Made by a program: the position numbers and the translations under genes. This document shows positions 5,965 through 11,770 of a stretch of DNA of 11,770 nucleotides, in pieces; position 1 is the stretch's first letter, and each line of letters opens with the position of its first letter. This stretch comes from a bacterium (GTDB lineage: Bacteria > Patescibacteriota > Minisyncoccia > 2-02-FULL-40-12 > IGHO2-12-FULL-4). The DNA lies in NCBI GenBank assembly GCA_030695705.1, contig JAUYPS010000019.1:1-11770 (forward strand), written 5' to 3'. The notes under the pieces are model-generated. The model did not search any database, was not told the origin of the DNA, and worked only from the letters and a program-made list of their open reading frames with translations.

Positions 5965-6039
5965 GGACGCTTAGTTCAGTGGTAGAACGTTCGATTCACA
6001 TTCGAAAGGTCGCTGGTTCGATCCCAGCAGCGTCCACCA
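5965..6039 (+). tRNA. tRNA-Val (anticodon CAC)
   Basis: Complete cloverleaf: acceptor GGACGCT with AGCGTCC (5965-5971 with 6029-6035), D stem GTTC with GAAC (5974-5977 with 5985-5988), anticodon stem TTCGA with TCGAA (5990-5994 with 6002-6006) and loop TTCACAT with anticodon CAC at 5997-5999, T stem GCTGG with CCAGC and loop TTCGATC. The discriminator base is A and the CCA end is encoded (6037-6039). CAC reads the valine codon GTG. No clear promoter or terminator of its own is visible, so it may be read with the gene upstream. Confidence 0.95.
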
Positions 6040-6043
6040 AAGT

Positions 6044-6072
6044 TTGACGCAACTCGAAACTAATGGTATTTT
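6044..6072 (+). promoter_or_regulatory. Promoter of the acyl-CoA dehydrogenase gene
   Basis: TTGACG (6044-6049) and TATTTT (6067-6072), spacing 17. The -35 starts five bases after the tRNA CCA end. The leader to the ATG at 6112 would be about 30 bases and carries a Shine-Dalgarno sequence (AAGGA, 6098-6102). Confidence 0.55.
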
Positions 6073-6111
6073 ATGGCCAAATTCCAGATCGTTTAAAAAG
6101 GAAATGCACAG

Positions 6112-8067
6112 ATGGGTAATGATAAAAAAAGAAGTGCCATGACAGAGCAGGTGCGCAAGCTTGGCCAGGGGGTGGTCTTAGCCGAAGAAGTAAGAAATCA
6201 AAAATCAGCCGATAATCTTTTTGCCGGGATTTTTAGCGGTCGTCCTTCTTTGTTGGACAAAGTATTTACGGAATGGCCGAAGCCAACAGATGAAGAGGTG
6301 CGAAAGCGGAACCGCTTGGTTATCCAGTTAAGCGGTTTTTTACAAAAGAGTGTTGATCCCTATCTTATTGATAGCGACAGTAGCATTCCATGGTCAATTT
6401 TTCAGGCCATGTCCGCCCTGGGTCTTTATGGCATTAAAGTCCCGGAAAAATGGGGAGGCCACGGTCTTTCCCAAACGAGCTATGCCGAGGTTTTATCAAT
6501 GGCGGCCAGCTGGTGCAGTGCGATTGTCATTGTTTTGTCAGCGGATAATACCATCGGTTGTAAATTTCCGGTCATGTATTATGGGACGGATAAACAGAAG
6601 GATCTCCTTTTGCCGGAGTTAGTTAAATGGCCGACTGGGTTTTGTTTAACGGAAGAAGACGCCGGTTCGGATGCTTCTCACATCAAAACCTATGCAGTTA
6701 GAGTAAAAGATACTAATAATAGGACTACCGGGTATGAGTTGACGGGACAAAAGTGGTATACGACTAACGGTATTTTTCACGATAAACAATGTTTGGCAAA
6801 ATATCTGGCGGTGGTGGCCAGAATTGTCAGTTATCCAGAGGAGTTAGATGATAAGGGTTACAAAGAATGTTTTGGGCTGTTTATCGTGCCGACTGGTTTC
6901 AAAGGGGTTGAGATCGGTTGCCGAAATTCTTTCATCGGAATGCGGGGTATTCATAACTCCAATCCCAGATTCGAAAAAGTTTTTGTTCCTGTCTTCAACT
7001 TGATCGGAGAAAAAAGATCGGACTGGGAAAAACAATACGGCTGGGGAGAAAGAGAGGGGAGCGGTTTAAAAATTGCTTTCGAGTCACTCAACACCGGAAG
7101 GATCGCTATTGCTAATGGTTGTATCGGAGTGTCCAAGCAGGCCTTGCATCTTTCCAGATGGTGGGCGAAAAAACGCAACCAGCTGGGGGGACCGTTATGC
7201 GACAAAGAGCTGGTCCGTGATAAATTACTTTTTGGCGCTTCCAACATTTTGGCCATGGAGGCCATGGCGCAATACGCCAGTCAGGCCTTTGACAATGGTC
7301 AGGATGTGCGTCTGGAAGCGGCGGCGGTTAAAACCTTTGCTTCCGAAAAGTCCTGGCAGATTGTAGACAATATGATGCAGACCAGGGGCGGTCGAGGTTA
7401 TGAGACCTGGCAGTCGCTTTCTAAAAGAGAACTAACTCCTCCCGATGATATTATTTGGACCGGTTCTAGGCCGAATAAAATTTTTGAGGGATCTAACGAA
7501 GTGATGGTCCAGTTTATCTTTAGAGAAGGAGCCGACAAATTTATTAAAACCGGTTTGCCGCTAGTATCAAAAGAAAGTTCGATGAGGGAAAAGGTCTTGG
7601 CTGTCTTGGCCATGGCCAAGCATTATTTGGGTACATTCGTTCCCAACATACCGCCCAAAGAAAATATTCAAATTCTAGAAGATTGGCTTTGGTTCTTAGA
7701 GACGAGGTCTCGGAAACTGGCCCGAAAAATTATTACCAAGTCGGCCCGGTACCGGCAAAAGATGCCTCTCAAACAACTAACAATGGATCGTTTTTCTCGC
7801 ATTGCCATTAATCTTGGGGCGATGGCGATGTGTTACTCTTATGCCCAGCAACTCGATAAAGATAATCCGGGAAAATATATTCAGCTGGCGGATGTTTTCT
7901 GCCGGGCTACTGCTACAGAAATCGACAGGTTGTTTGAGGACTTGGATAATAATCAAGATGAACGGAGATTCCATATTTCCAAGCAACTTCTGAATGGCGA
8001 TTTCGACAAATTTTTGTTAAAGGGCATAATTCCCATCACCGAAGAGCATATGCGAGGACCAAAGTAA
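6112..8067 (+). CDS. Acyl-CoA dehydrogenase family flavoprotein (VLCAD-like)
   Basis: A 651-residue flavoenzyme of the acyl-CoA dehydrogenase family, which introduces an alpha-beta double bond into acyl-CoA and passes electrons to an acceptor such as ETF. Visible are the N-terminal helical domain (about 60-170), the flavin/substrate signature CLTEEDAGSD (178-187) and the middle beta domain with the KWYTTNG strand (214-220). The C-terminal helical domain has NTGRIAIA (327-334), QTRGGRGY (423-430, second family signature) and IFEGSNE (457-463), whose E459 aligns with the catalytic base in the YEGT motif of medium- and very-long-chain enzymes. About 170 more residues (480-651) form a C-terminal extension, as in VLCAD/ACAD9. 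The substrate cannot be named. The gene stands alone, with its own promoter, Shine-Dalgarno sequence and terminator; no ETF, thiolase or CoA-ligase gene is nearby. Such a gene is unexpected in a minimal genome and may have been acquired. Confidence 0.92.
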   Translation: MGNDKKRSAMTEQVRKLGQGVVLAEEVRNQKSADNLFAGIFSGRPSLLDKVFTEWPKPTDEEVRKRNRLVIQLSGFLQKSVDPYLIDSDSSIPWSIFQAMSALGLYGIKVPEKWGGHGLSQTSYAEVLSMAASWCSAIVIVLSADNTIGCKFPVMYYGTDKQKDLLLPELVKWPTGFCLTEEDAGSDASHIKTYAVRVKDTNNRTTGYELTGQKWYTTNGIFHDKQCLAKYLAVVARIVSYPEELDDKGYKECFGLFIVPTGFKGVEIGCRNSFIGMRGIHNSNPRFEKVFVPVFNLIGEKRSDWEKQYGWGEREGSGLKIAFESLNTGRIAIANGCIGVSKQALHLSRWWAKKRNQLGGPLCDKELVRDKLLFGASNILAMEAMAQYASQAFDNGQDVRLEAAAVKTFASEKSWQIVDNMMQTRGGRGYETWQSLSKRELTPPDDIIWTGSRPNKIFEGSNEVMVQFIFREGADKFIKTGLPLVSKESSMREKVLAVLAMAKHYLGTFVPNIPPKENIQILEDWLWFLETRSRKLARKIITKSARYRQKMPLKQLTMDRFSRIAINLGAMAMCYSYAQQLDKDNPGKYIQLADVFCRATATEIDRLFEDLDNNQDERRFHISKQLLNGDFDKFLLKGIIPITEEHMRGPK

Positions 8068-8073
8068 AAATCT

Positions 8074-8096
8074 AACTGCCAAATGGCGGTTTTTTT
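8074..8096 (+). terminator. Terminator after the acyl-CoA dehydrogenase gene
   Basis: A 7-bp stem (8074-8080 with 8085-8091, one G-T pair) with an AAAT loop is followed by T7 (8090-8096). It begins seven bases after the stop codon and separates this gene from the dcw cluster. Confidence 0.88.
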
Positions 8097-8142
8097 ATTA
8101 ACGAATACCGGAACCCGGAACCTTCGACGCTGAGTTATGCAC

Positions 8143-8171
8143 ATTGCATTGTTATTTTAGGGTGGTATATT
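8143..8171 (+). promoter_or_regulatory. Promoter of the mraZ/dcw operon
   Basis: TTGCAT (8143-8148) and TATATT (8166-8171) are 17 bases apart, and TG precedes the -10 by one base, an extended -10. Transcription would start near 8178, at the left edge of the MraZ boxes. No other convincing promoter is visible up to the window end. Confidence 0.65.
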
Positions 8172-8179
8172 GTAAGAGT

Positions 8180-8206
8180 ATAGTGTTAGAAAGTGGAGCA
8201 AAGTGT
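8180..8206 (+). promoter_or_regulatory. Three tandem MraZ-type operator boxes
   Basis: ATAGTGT (8180-8186), AAAGTGG (8190-8196) and AAAGTGT (8200-8206) are repeated at an exact 10-bp period with 3-base spacers. This is the pattern AAAGTG plus T or G with 3-base gaps described for MraZ binding upstream of mraZ in Mollicutes. The position at the predicted transcription start of mraZ suits autoregulation. Binding itself is inferred. Confidence 0.75.
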
Positions 8207-8222
8207 TAATAACCATCCCAAT

Positions 8223-8268
8223 ATGTGGATAACTTCCTTCCCAGGTTGGACCTGGGATGTGGATAACT
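8223..8268 (+). repeat. 12-bp direct repeat with DnaA-box sequences flanking a hairpin
   Basis: ATGTGGATAACT occurs at 8223-8234 and 8257-8268, the second copy touching the mraZ ATG. Each contains TGTGGATAA (8224-8232, 8258-8266), the reverse complement of TTATCCACA, a perfect strong DnaA-box sequence. Between them an 8-bp hairpin (8239-8246 with 8250-8257, loop TGG) can form. It may be a DnaA site, or an accidental duplication around a small palindrome. Confidence 0.55.
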
Positions 8269-8703
8269 ATGCTAGTTGGAGAATATACCCACACAATTGA
8301 TCCCAAGAAAAGATTGGCTATTCCGGCCAAATTGAGAAAAGAACTGGGGAATAAGATGGTTTTGACCAAAGGACTGGATGGCTGCTTGTTTTTGTTCTCT
8401 TTAAAAGAGTTCAGCATATTCGCCGAAAAGATTGGACAGCTTTCCTTCGTCCAGAAAGATATCCGGGAATTTAAGAGATTGTTTTTATCGGGAGCGGCGG
8501 AAGTAGGCACGGATCAACTGGGTAGAATTTTAATTCCTGATTATCTGAAGGAATATGCCAAATTGGGCAAGCAGATTGTTATCGCCGGATTATTTAATCG
8601 TTTGGAAGTATGGGATTTTGAAAAATGGGAATTGCATAAAAAAGAATTGGAAAGTCAGGCCGATAAAATTGCCGAGAAATTAGGAGAACTGGGAGTAATT
8701 TAA
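8269..8703 (+). CDS. mraZ: Transcriptional regulator MraZ
   Basis: First gene of the dcw cluster, a DNA-binding protein that controls its own operon. The 144-residue protein has two AbrB/SpoVT-type halves, each with the D-x-x-x-R motif: DPKKRLAIPAKLR (D11, R15) and DQLGRILIPDYLK (D82, R86). Family proteins begin with M-(F/L)-x-G-E-Y, so the start is the ATG at 8269 (MLVGEY), not the in-frame ATG at 8257, which lies within the direct repeat. The three boxes upstream fit autoregulation. The Shine-Dalgarno sequence is weak. rsmH follows after 17 bases. Confidence 0.95.
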   Translation: MLVGEYTHTIDPKKRLAIPAKLRKELGNKMVLTKGLDGCLFLFSLKEFSIFAEKIGQLSFVQKDIREFKRLFLSGAAEVGTDQLGRILIPDYLKEYAKLGKQIVIAGLFNRLEVWDFEKWELHKKELESQADKIAEKLGELGVI

Positions 8704-8720
8704 AGAGGGATCTTATAAAA

Positions 8721-9596
8721 ATGCATAAACCGGTACTTTTGGAAGAGGTGCTTGAATACTTGAATCCCCAGCCGGGGCAGAAATTTATTGATGCGACGAT
8801 CAATGGAGGAGGTCATGGCCTAGCTATGGCGGAAAGAATAAGACCGGAAGGAAAGCTTTTGGGAATTGAGTGGGATAAAGAAATTTTTGAAAATTTAAAA
8901 AAGAGAGTTAGCAGTGACGAAAATATTATTTTAGTAAATGACAGTTACGTTAATTTAAAAAAAGTTGCTGAGGAAAAAGCATTTGGAAAAGCGGACGGAA
9001 TTTTGTTTGATTTAGGGATTTCTTCCTGGCATTTGGAAAGCGGAAGGGGATTCAGTTTTCAGAAGGATGAGATTCTGGACATGCGGTTTAGTCCGGATTT
9101 GACCGTTTCTGCTTTGGAGGTAGTTAATACTTGGTCAGCCGAAGATTTGGAAAGAATTATCAGAGAATATGGAGAAGAAAGTTTTGCCAGGGTCATAGTG
9201 AGGGAAATAGTTGAACAAAGAAAGTCGGGGATTATCAGGACAACCGGCCAGCTGGCGGAAACAATTAAAAAAGCGGTTCCGGAGTGGTACGTCAGAGGGC
9301 GTTTGCATCCGGCCACCAAGACATTTCAGGCCTTAAGAATGGCAGTCAATCGGGAACTGGAAAATATTGAGAAAGGAATTCTGGCGGCATTGGAAGTATT
9401 GAAGAAAGATGGACGACTGGCCATAATTTCTTTTCAGGGTTTAGAAGATAAAATAATTAAAAAAGTTTGTTTGGAAGAGAAGCGCAAAGGAACAATAAGG
9501 GTTATTACAAAAAATGTAATTAGACCGGGCCGGGAGGAGGTTAAAGATAATCCTCGGGCCAGAAGCGCGAAATTAAGAGTTTATGAAAAAAATTAA
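8721..9596 (+). CDS. rsmH: 16S rRNA (cytosine-1402-N4)-methyltransferase RsmH (MraW)
   Basis: Methylates N4 of C1402 in the 16S rRNA P site using S-adenosylmethionine. The 291-residue length is near the usual 300. Motifs in order: HKPVLLEEVLEYL (2-14), SAM-binding DATINGGGHG (24-33), GIEWD (48-52), DGILFDLGISSWHL (92-105), MRF (121-123), HPATKTFQALRMAVN (196-210), and NPRARSAKLR (277-286) at the end. The ISFHSLED motif of the family reads ISFQGLED here (His to Gln, Ser to Gly at 239-240). Weak AGAGGGA at 8704-8710 may serve as ribosome binding site. Its 3' end overlaps the ftsL-like gene by 14 bases. Confidence 0.96.
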   Translation: MHKPVLLEEVLEYLNPQPGQKFIDATINGGGHGLAMAERIRPEGKLLGIEWDKEIFENLKKRVSSDENIILVNDSYVNLKKVAEEKAFGKADGILFDLGISSWHLESGRGFSFQKDEILDMRFSPDLTVSALEVVNTWSAEDLERIIREYGEESFARVIVREIVEQRKSGIIRTTGQLAETIKKAVPEWYVRGRLHPATKTFQALRMAVNRELENIEKGILAALEVLKKDGRLAIISFQGLEDKIIKKVCLEEKRKGTIRVITKNVIRPGREEVKDNPRARSAKLRVYEKN

Positions 9597-9873
9597 TCTG
9601 ATTTTAATAATTCTGATAGGTGTCCTGGGGGTTTGGTATGCTCTCTGGACCAATTTTATTATTTCCGGCCGTTATCAGGAGGGCCCGCTTGAAGACCGGC
9701 TTTCTGTTTTGATGGAGGAGAATAATTTACTCTTGTCTGAAAAGTCCAGTTCAGCTAATCTGGGTGCATTGTTGGTTTTTAGCAAGCAAGCCGGATTAGT
9801 GGAGCAAAAAAATATTGAGTACCTCTTTGACCGGCGCAGCGTGGCCGGAGCTCTCCTCAATTCGACTCAATAA
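9583..9873 (+). CDS. FtsL-like small division protein
   Basis: A 96-residue protein with a short cytoplasmic start (MKKIN), one membrane helix (about 4-27) and a polar extracytoplasmic part with a weak coiled-coil-like stretch (about 36-55, LEDRLSVLMEENNLLL). Size, topology and position between rsmH and the penicillin-binding protein gene are those of ftsL, whose product bridges division proteins at the septum. FtsL sequences are poorly conserved, so the call rests on synteny and topology. The start overlaps rsmH by 14 bases, which suggests translational coupling. Confidence 0.65.
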   Translation: MKKINLILIILIGVLGVWYALWTNFIISGRYQEGPLEDRLSVLMEENNLLLSEKSSSANLGALLVFSKQAGLVEQKNIEYLFDRRSVAGALLNSTQ

Positions 9874-9875
9874 TA

Positions 9876-11393
9876 ATGATCTCCCGTTGGAGAATTAATT
9901 TGTCCGTTTTAATTTTGTTCGGGGCGGCAGGCCTTATTTTTTATCGTCTTTTTTATTTAACTTACCTTCAGCATGATGCTCTGACAAAAATTGCCGAGGG
10001 GCAGTATCAAAACCAGCAGGAAAGTTCATCCAGACGGGGAAGCGTTTTTATTCAGGATTTAAGTTCCGGTGAAAAACATTTGGTTTCTTTGCAAAAGTCC
10101 TTTCCTTATACTTATTCAAAAAAAGATGGTCAGTTTAAAATAGTAGATAAAAATCCGCCGGCTGAAGAGCTGGAGCGTATTCGCCAGCTTAACGACAAAG
10201 AAATAAATATTGGCTACGAGGATAGGAGATATTATTCAGAGGGGTCTTTTTTGGGGCAGGTTTTGGGGTTTCTTGGATATGAAGGTGACCGGCGAGTGGG
10301 ACAGTACGGTTTAGAAGCATATTACGACGAGGTGTTTCGGAACGAAGGGGATCTTGTTTTGACTATTGAAAAAAACATTCAAACATTTGCCGAACAGGAG
10401 TTAAGTTACTTGATGAATAAGTGGAGTCCGTCTTCCGGAACGATAATTGTCCAGGATCCTCAGACCGGCGCCATTTTGGCCATGGCCGGCTCGCCCAGTT
10501 TTGATCCAAGTAACTATAGCCGGTATCCACTGGGGAACTTTGTAAATAAAGCGGTTCAGGAGGCCTTTGAGCCGGGTTCTTCGTTTAAGCCGATTACGAT
10601 GAGCGGAGCGATTGATCAGAAAAAAGTTACTCCGGAGACGACCTATTTTGATACCGGAGAAGTTGAACTGGCCGGCTACAAAATTAAAAACTTCAATGAA
10701 AAAAGCTTTGGCACGCAGACCATGAAAGAGGTGCTGGAGAAGTCGTTAAATTTGGGGGCGATGTTTGCGCAAAAACAATTAGGCGACGACAACTTTTTGA
10801 ACTATGTGATTAACTTTGGCTTTGGACAGCAGTCCGGCATTGATTTGGCGGGGGAGGCGGCGGGAGATATTTCTAACTTATATTCCCGGATAAAAATTAA
10901 CTTTGCTACGGCTTCTTTTGGGCAAGGTATTTCTGTGACCCCTATTCAGCTTATTAACGCTTACTCGGCCATTGCTAACGGGGGCAAACTGATGCGGCCG
11001 TATGTGGTTAAAGAGGTTATTGGAGCCAATGGCGAAAAGAGAGAAACACGGCCGGAGATAATCGGGACGCCGATTTCCGAAAAGACCTCTGCTCAAATGA
11101 AAGCAATGCTGGTAGGAGTGGTGGAAAATGGGTTTGATAAGGCGTCCGTTAAGGGCTACGATGTAGCGGGGAAGACCGGAACGGCGCAGGTGGCTTCCAA
11201 GACAGGGGGATATGGAGACGACTTTATTCATAACATTGTTGGATTTGCTCCAGCTTTTTCTCCACGTTTTGTAGTTTTAATTAAAATAGAGAAACCACAG
11301 GGGATCAGATTTGCTTCGGATAGCTTATCGGCTTCTTTGGGAAAAATGACCAGATTTTTGTTAAACTACTTCCAGATACCGCCGACTAGATGA
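9876..11393 (+). CDS. ftsI: Class B penicillin-binding protein, FtsI/PBP2-type transpeptidase
   Basis: Cross-links peptidoglycan at the division site. A 505-residue protein with an N-terminal anchor helix (about 8-30), a short dimerisation/pedestal region (about 50-155, beginning with a degenerate RG-x-x-x-x-x-D box at 54-61) and a complete transpeptidase domain: SSFK (S235 nucleophile, K238), SLN (290-292) and KTGTAQ (433-438). It is shorter than typical FtsI, mostly in the pedestal region, and lacks a PASTA tail. It starts two bases after the ftsL-like stop without a Shine-Dalgarno sequence, and its stop overlaps the following Mur ligase start (ATGA), so the genes are coupled. Position in the dcw cluster favours FtsI over the elongation enzyme. 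Confidence 0.9.
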   Translation: MISRWRINLSVLILFGAAGLIFYRLFYLTYLQHDALTKIAEGQYQNQQESSSRRGSVFIQDLSSGEKHLVSLQKSFPYTYSKKDGQFKIVDKNPPAEELERIRQLNDKEINIGYEDRRYYSEGSFLGQVLGFLGYEGDRRVGQYGLEAYYDEVFRNEGDLVLTIEKNIQTFAEQELSYLMNKWSPSSGTIIVQDPQTGAILAMAGSPSFDPSNYSRYPLGNFVNKAVQEAFEPGSSFKPITMSGAIDQKKVTPETTYFDTGEVELAGYKIKNFNEKSFGTQTMKEVLEKSLNLGAMFAQKQLGDDNFLNYVINFGFGQQSGIDLAGEAAGDISNLYSRIKINFATASFGQGISVTPIQLINAYSAIANGGKLMRPYVVKEVIGANGEKRETRPEIIGTPISEKTSAQMKAMLVGVVENGFDKASVKGYDVAGKTGTAQVASKTGGYGDDFIHNIVGFAPAFSPRFVVLIKIEKPQGIRFASDSLSASLGKMTRFLLNYFQIPPTR

Positions 11394-11770
11394 AATTAAT
11401 CTTACAAAAAATATTAACAGTCCTGGCGAAGGCCTATTTGGCTAAATACAAGCCAAAGATTGTGGCAGTGACGGGGAATGCCGGGAAAACTTCGACCAAG
11501 GAGGCGATTGCCGCTGTTTTGAGAGTGGAAAAGAAAATAAGAATGAGCGGGGGAAATTTGAATAACGAGCTAGGGGTGCCTTTGGCGATTATCGGGGACT
11601 TTACGGAGGAATATTATGAAAAAGGAGGGAGTATGGGTTTTTGGTTGAAGGTCTTATTTAAAGCAAAATGGGGATTGTTATTTGGTCAAGATTATCCGGA
11701 GATTCTGGTTTTGGAATATGGGGCGGATAGGCCGGGAGATATTTCTAAATTGGCTAAAAATTTTAAACCC
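11390..11770 (+). CDS. murF: Mur ligase, MurF-like (3' end outside the window)
   Basis: The first 127 residues of a Mur-family ATP-dependent ligase; the frame is open at the window end. VTGNAGKTSTKE (27-38) is the P-loop, GNLNNELGVPL (55-65) the conserved Asn region, and EYGADRPGDI (109-118) matches the E-M-G-A-x-x-x-G-(D/E)-I motif of MurF, which adds D-Ala-D-Ala to the UDP-MurNAc-tripeptide. The usual MurF N-terminal UDP-binding domain is missing: only about 22 residues precede the P-loop region. The start overlaps the ftsI stop by four bases (ATGA). murE, often found between ftsI and murF, is absent here. MurF is the best call; another Mur ligase of the same branch cannot be fully excluded. 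Confidence 0.85.
   Translation, partial: MKLILQKILTVLAKAYLAKYKPKIVAVTGNAGKTSTKEAIAAVLRVEKKIRMSGGNLNNELGVPLAIIGDFTEEYYEKGGSMGFWLKVLFKAKWGLLFGQDYPEILVLEYGADRPGDISKLAKNFKP

Noticed and set aside
5965..6039. The tRNA as an attachment site of an integrated element carrying the acyl-CoA dehydrogenase
   Set aside because: There is no integrase and I found no repeat of the tRNA 3' end further downstream in the window.
8257..8268. Upstream ATG as start of mraZ
   Set aside because: It adds four residues (MWIT) not seen in the family, lies inside a direct repeat and hairpin arm, and the MLVGEY start at 8269 is canonical.
1..11770. CRISPR arrays and insertion sequences
   Set aside because: No regularly spaced long repeats and no transposase-like protein were seen; the only tandem pattern is the 10-bp MraZ box series.

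Overview
The window looks like a piece of a small-genome bacterium of the Candidate Phyla Radiation (Patescibacteria, probably Parcubacteria-like). This is inferred from gene style and not proven. Support includes a MutM with an internal insertion, a Mur ligase that starts directly at its ATPase domain, a short division-type penicillin-binding protein, compact overlapping genes, many starts without a Shine-Dalgarno sequence, and several proteins of unknown type. The DNA is moderately AT-rich.

Layout. Positions 1-321 carry no protein gene. They hold a strong nested inverted repeat (14-120) and a minus-strand terminator (164-187). At 322-1026 (-) is a stand-alone receiver-like protein with an insertion. 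It is divergent from mutM (1162-2070, +), and both promoters sit in 1066-1152 around a 9-bp inverted repeat. A 62-residue membrane protein (2095-2283) follows. Next comes the rplJ-rplL ribosomal stalk operon (2443-3377) with its own promoter and a structured L10-type leader. A perfect bidirectional terminator (3380-3418) separates it from a convergent 613-residue single-pass membrane protein of unknown function (3423-5264, -). That gene is divergent from a winged-helix/nucleotidyltransferase-like protein (5340-5933, +). A tRNA-Val(CAC) gene (5965-6039) and a complete VLCAD-like acyl-CoA dehydrogenase (6112-8067) with its own promoter and terminator come next.

From 8143 to the window end lies the start of a division and cell-wall (dcw) cluster: mraZ, rsmH, an ftsL-like gene, an ftsI-type transpeptidase gene and a 3'-truncated murF-like gene. 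The genes overlap or nearly touch, so they are probably one transcript. The mraZ leader has three MraZ-type boxes at an exact 10-bp period, and two copies of a 12-bp repeat that each contain a perfect DnaA-box sequence and flank a hairpin.

How the genes work together. The dcw genes act in septal peptidoglycan synthesis (Mur ligase for the precursor, FtsI-type enzyme for cross-linking, FtsL-like protein as membrane partner), with MraZ as likely autoregulator and RsmH modifying the ribosomal P site. rplJ/rplL form the ribosomal stalk and probably control themselves through the leader. The remaining genes (receiver-like protein, 613-residue membrane protein, winged-helix protein, acyl-CoA dehydrogenase) stand alone, and their partners cannot be seen here.
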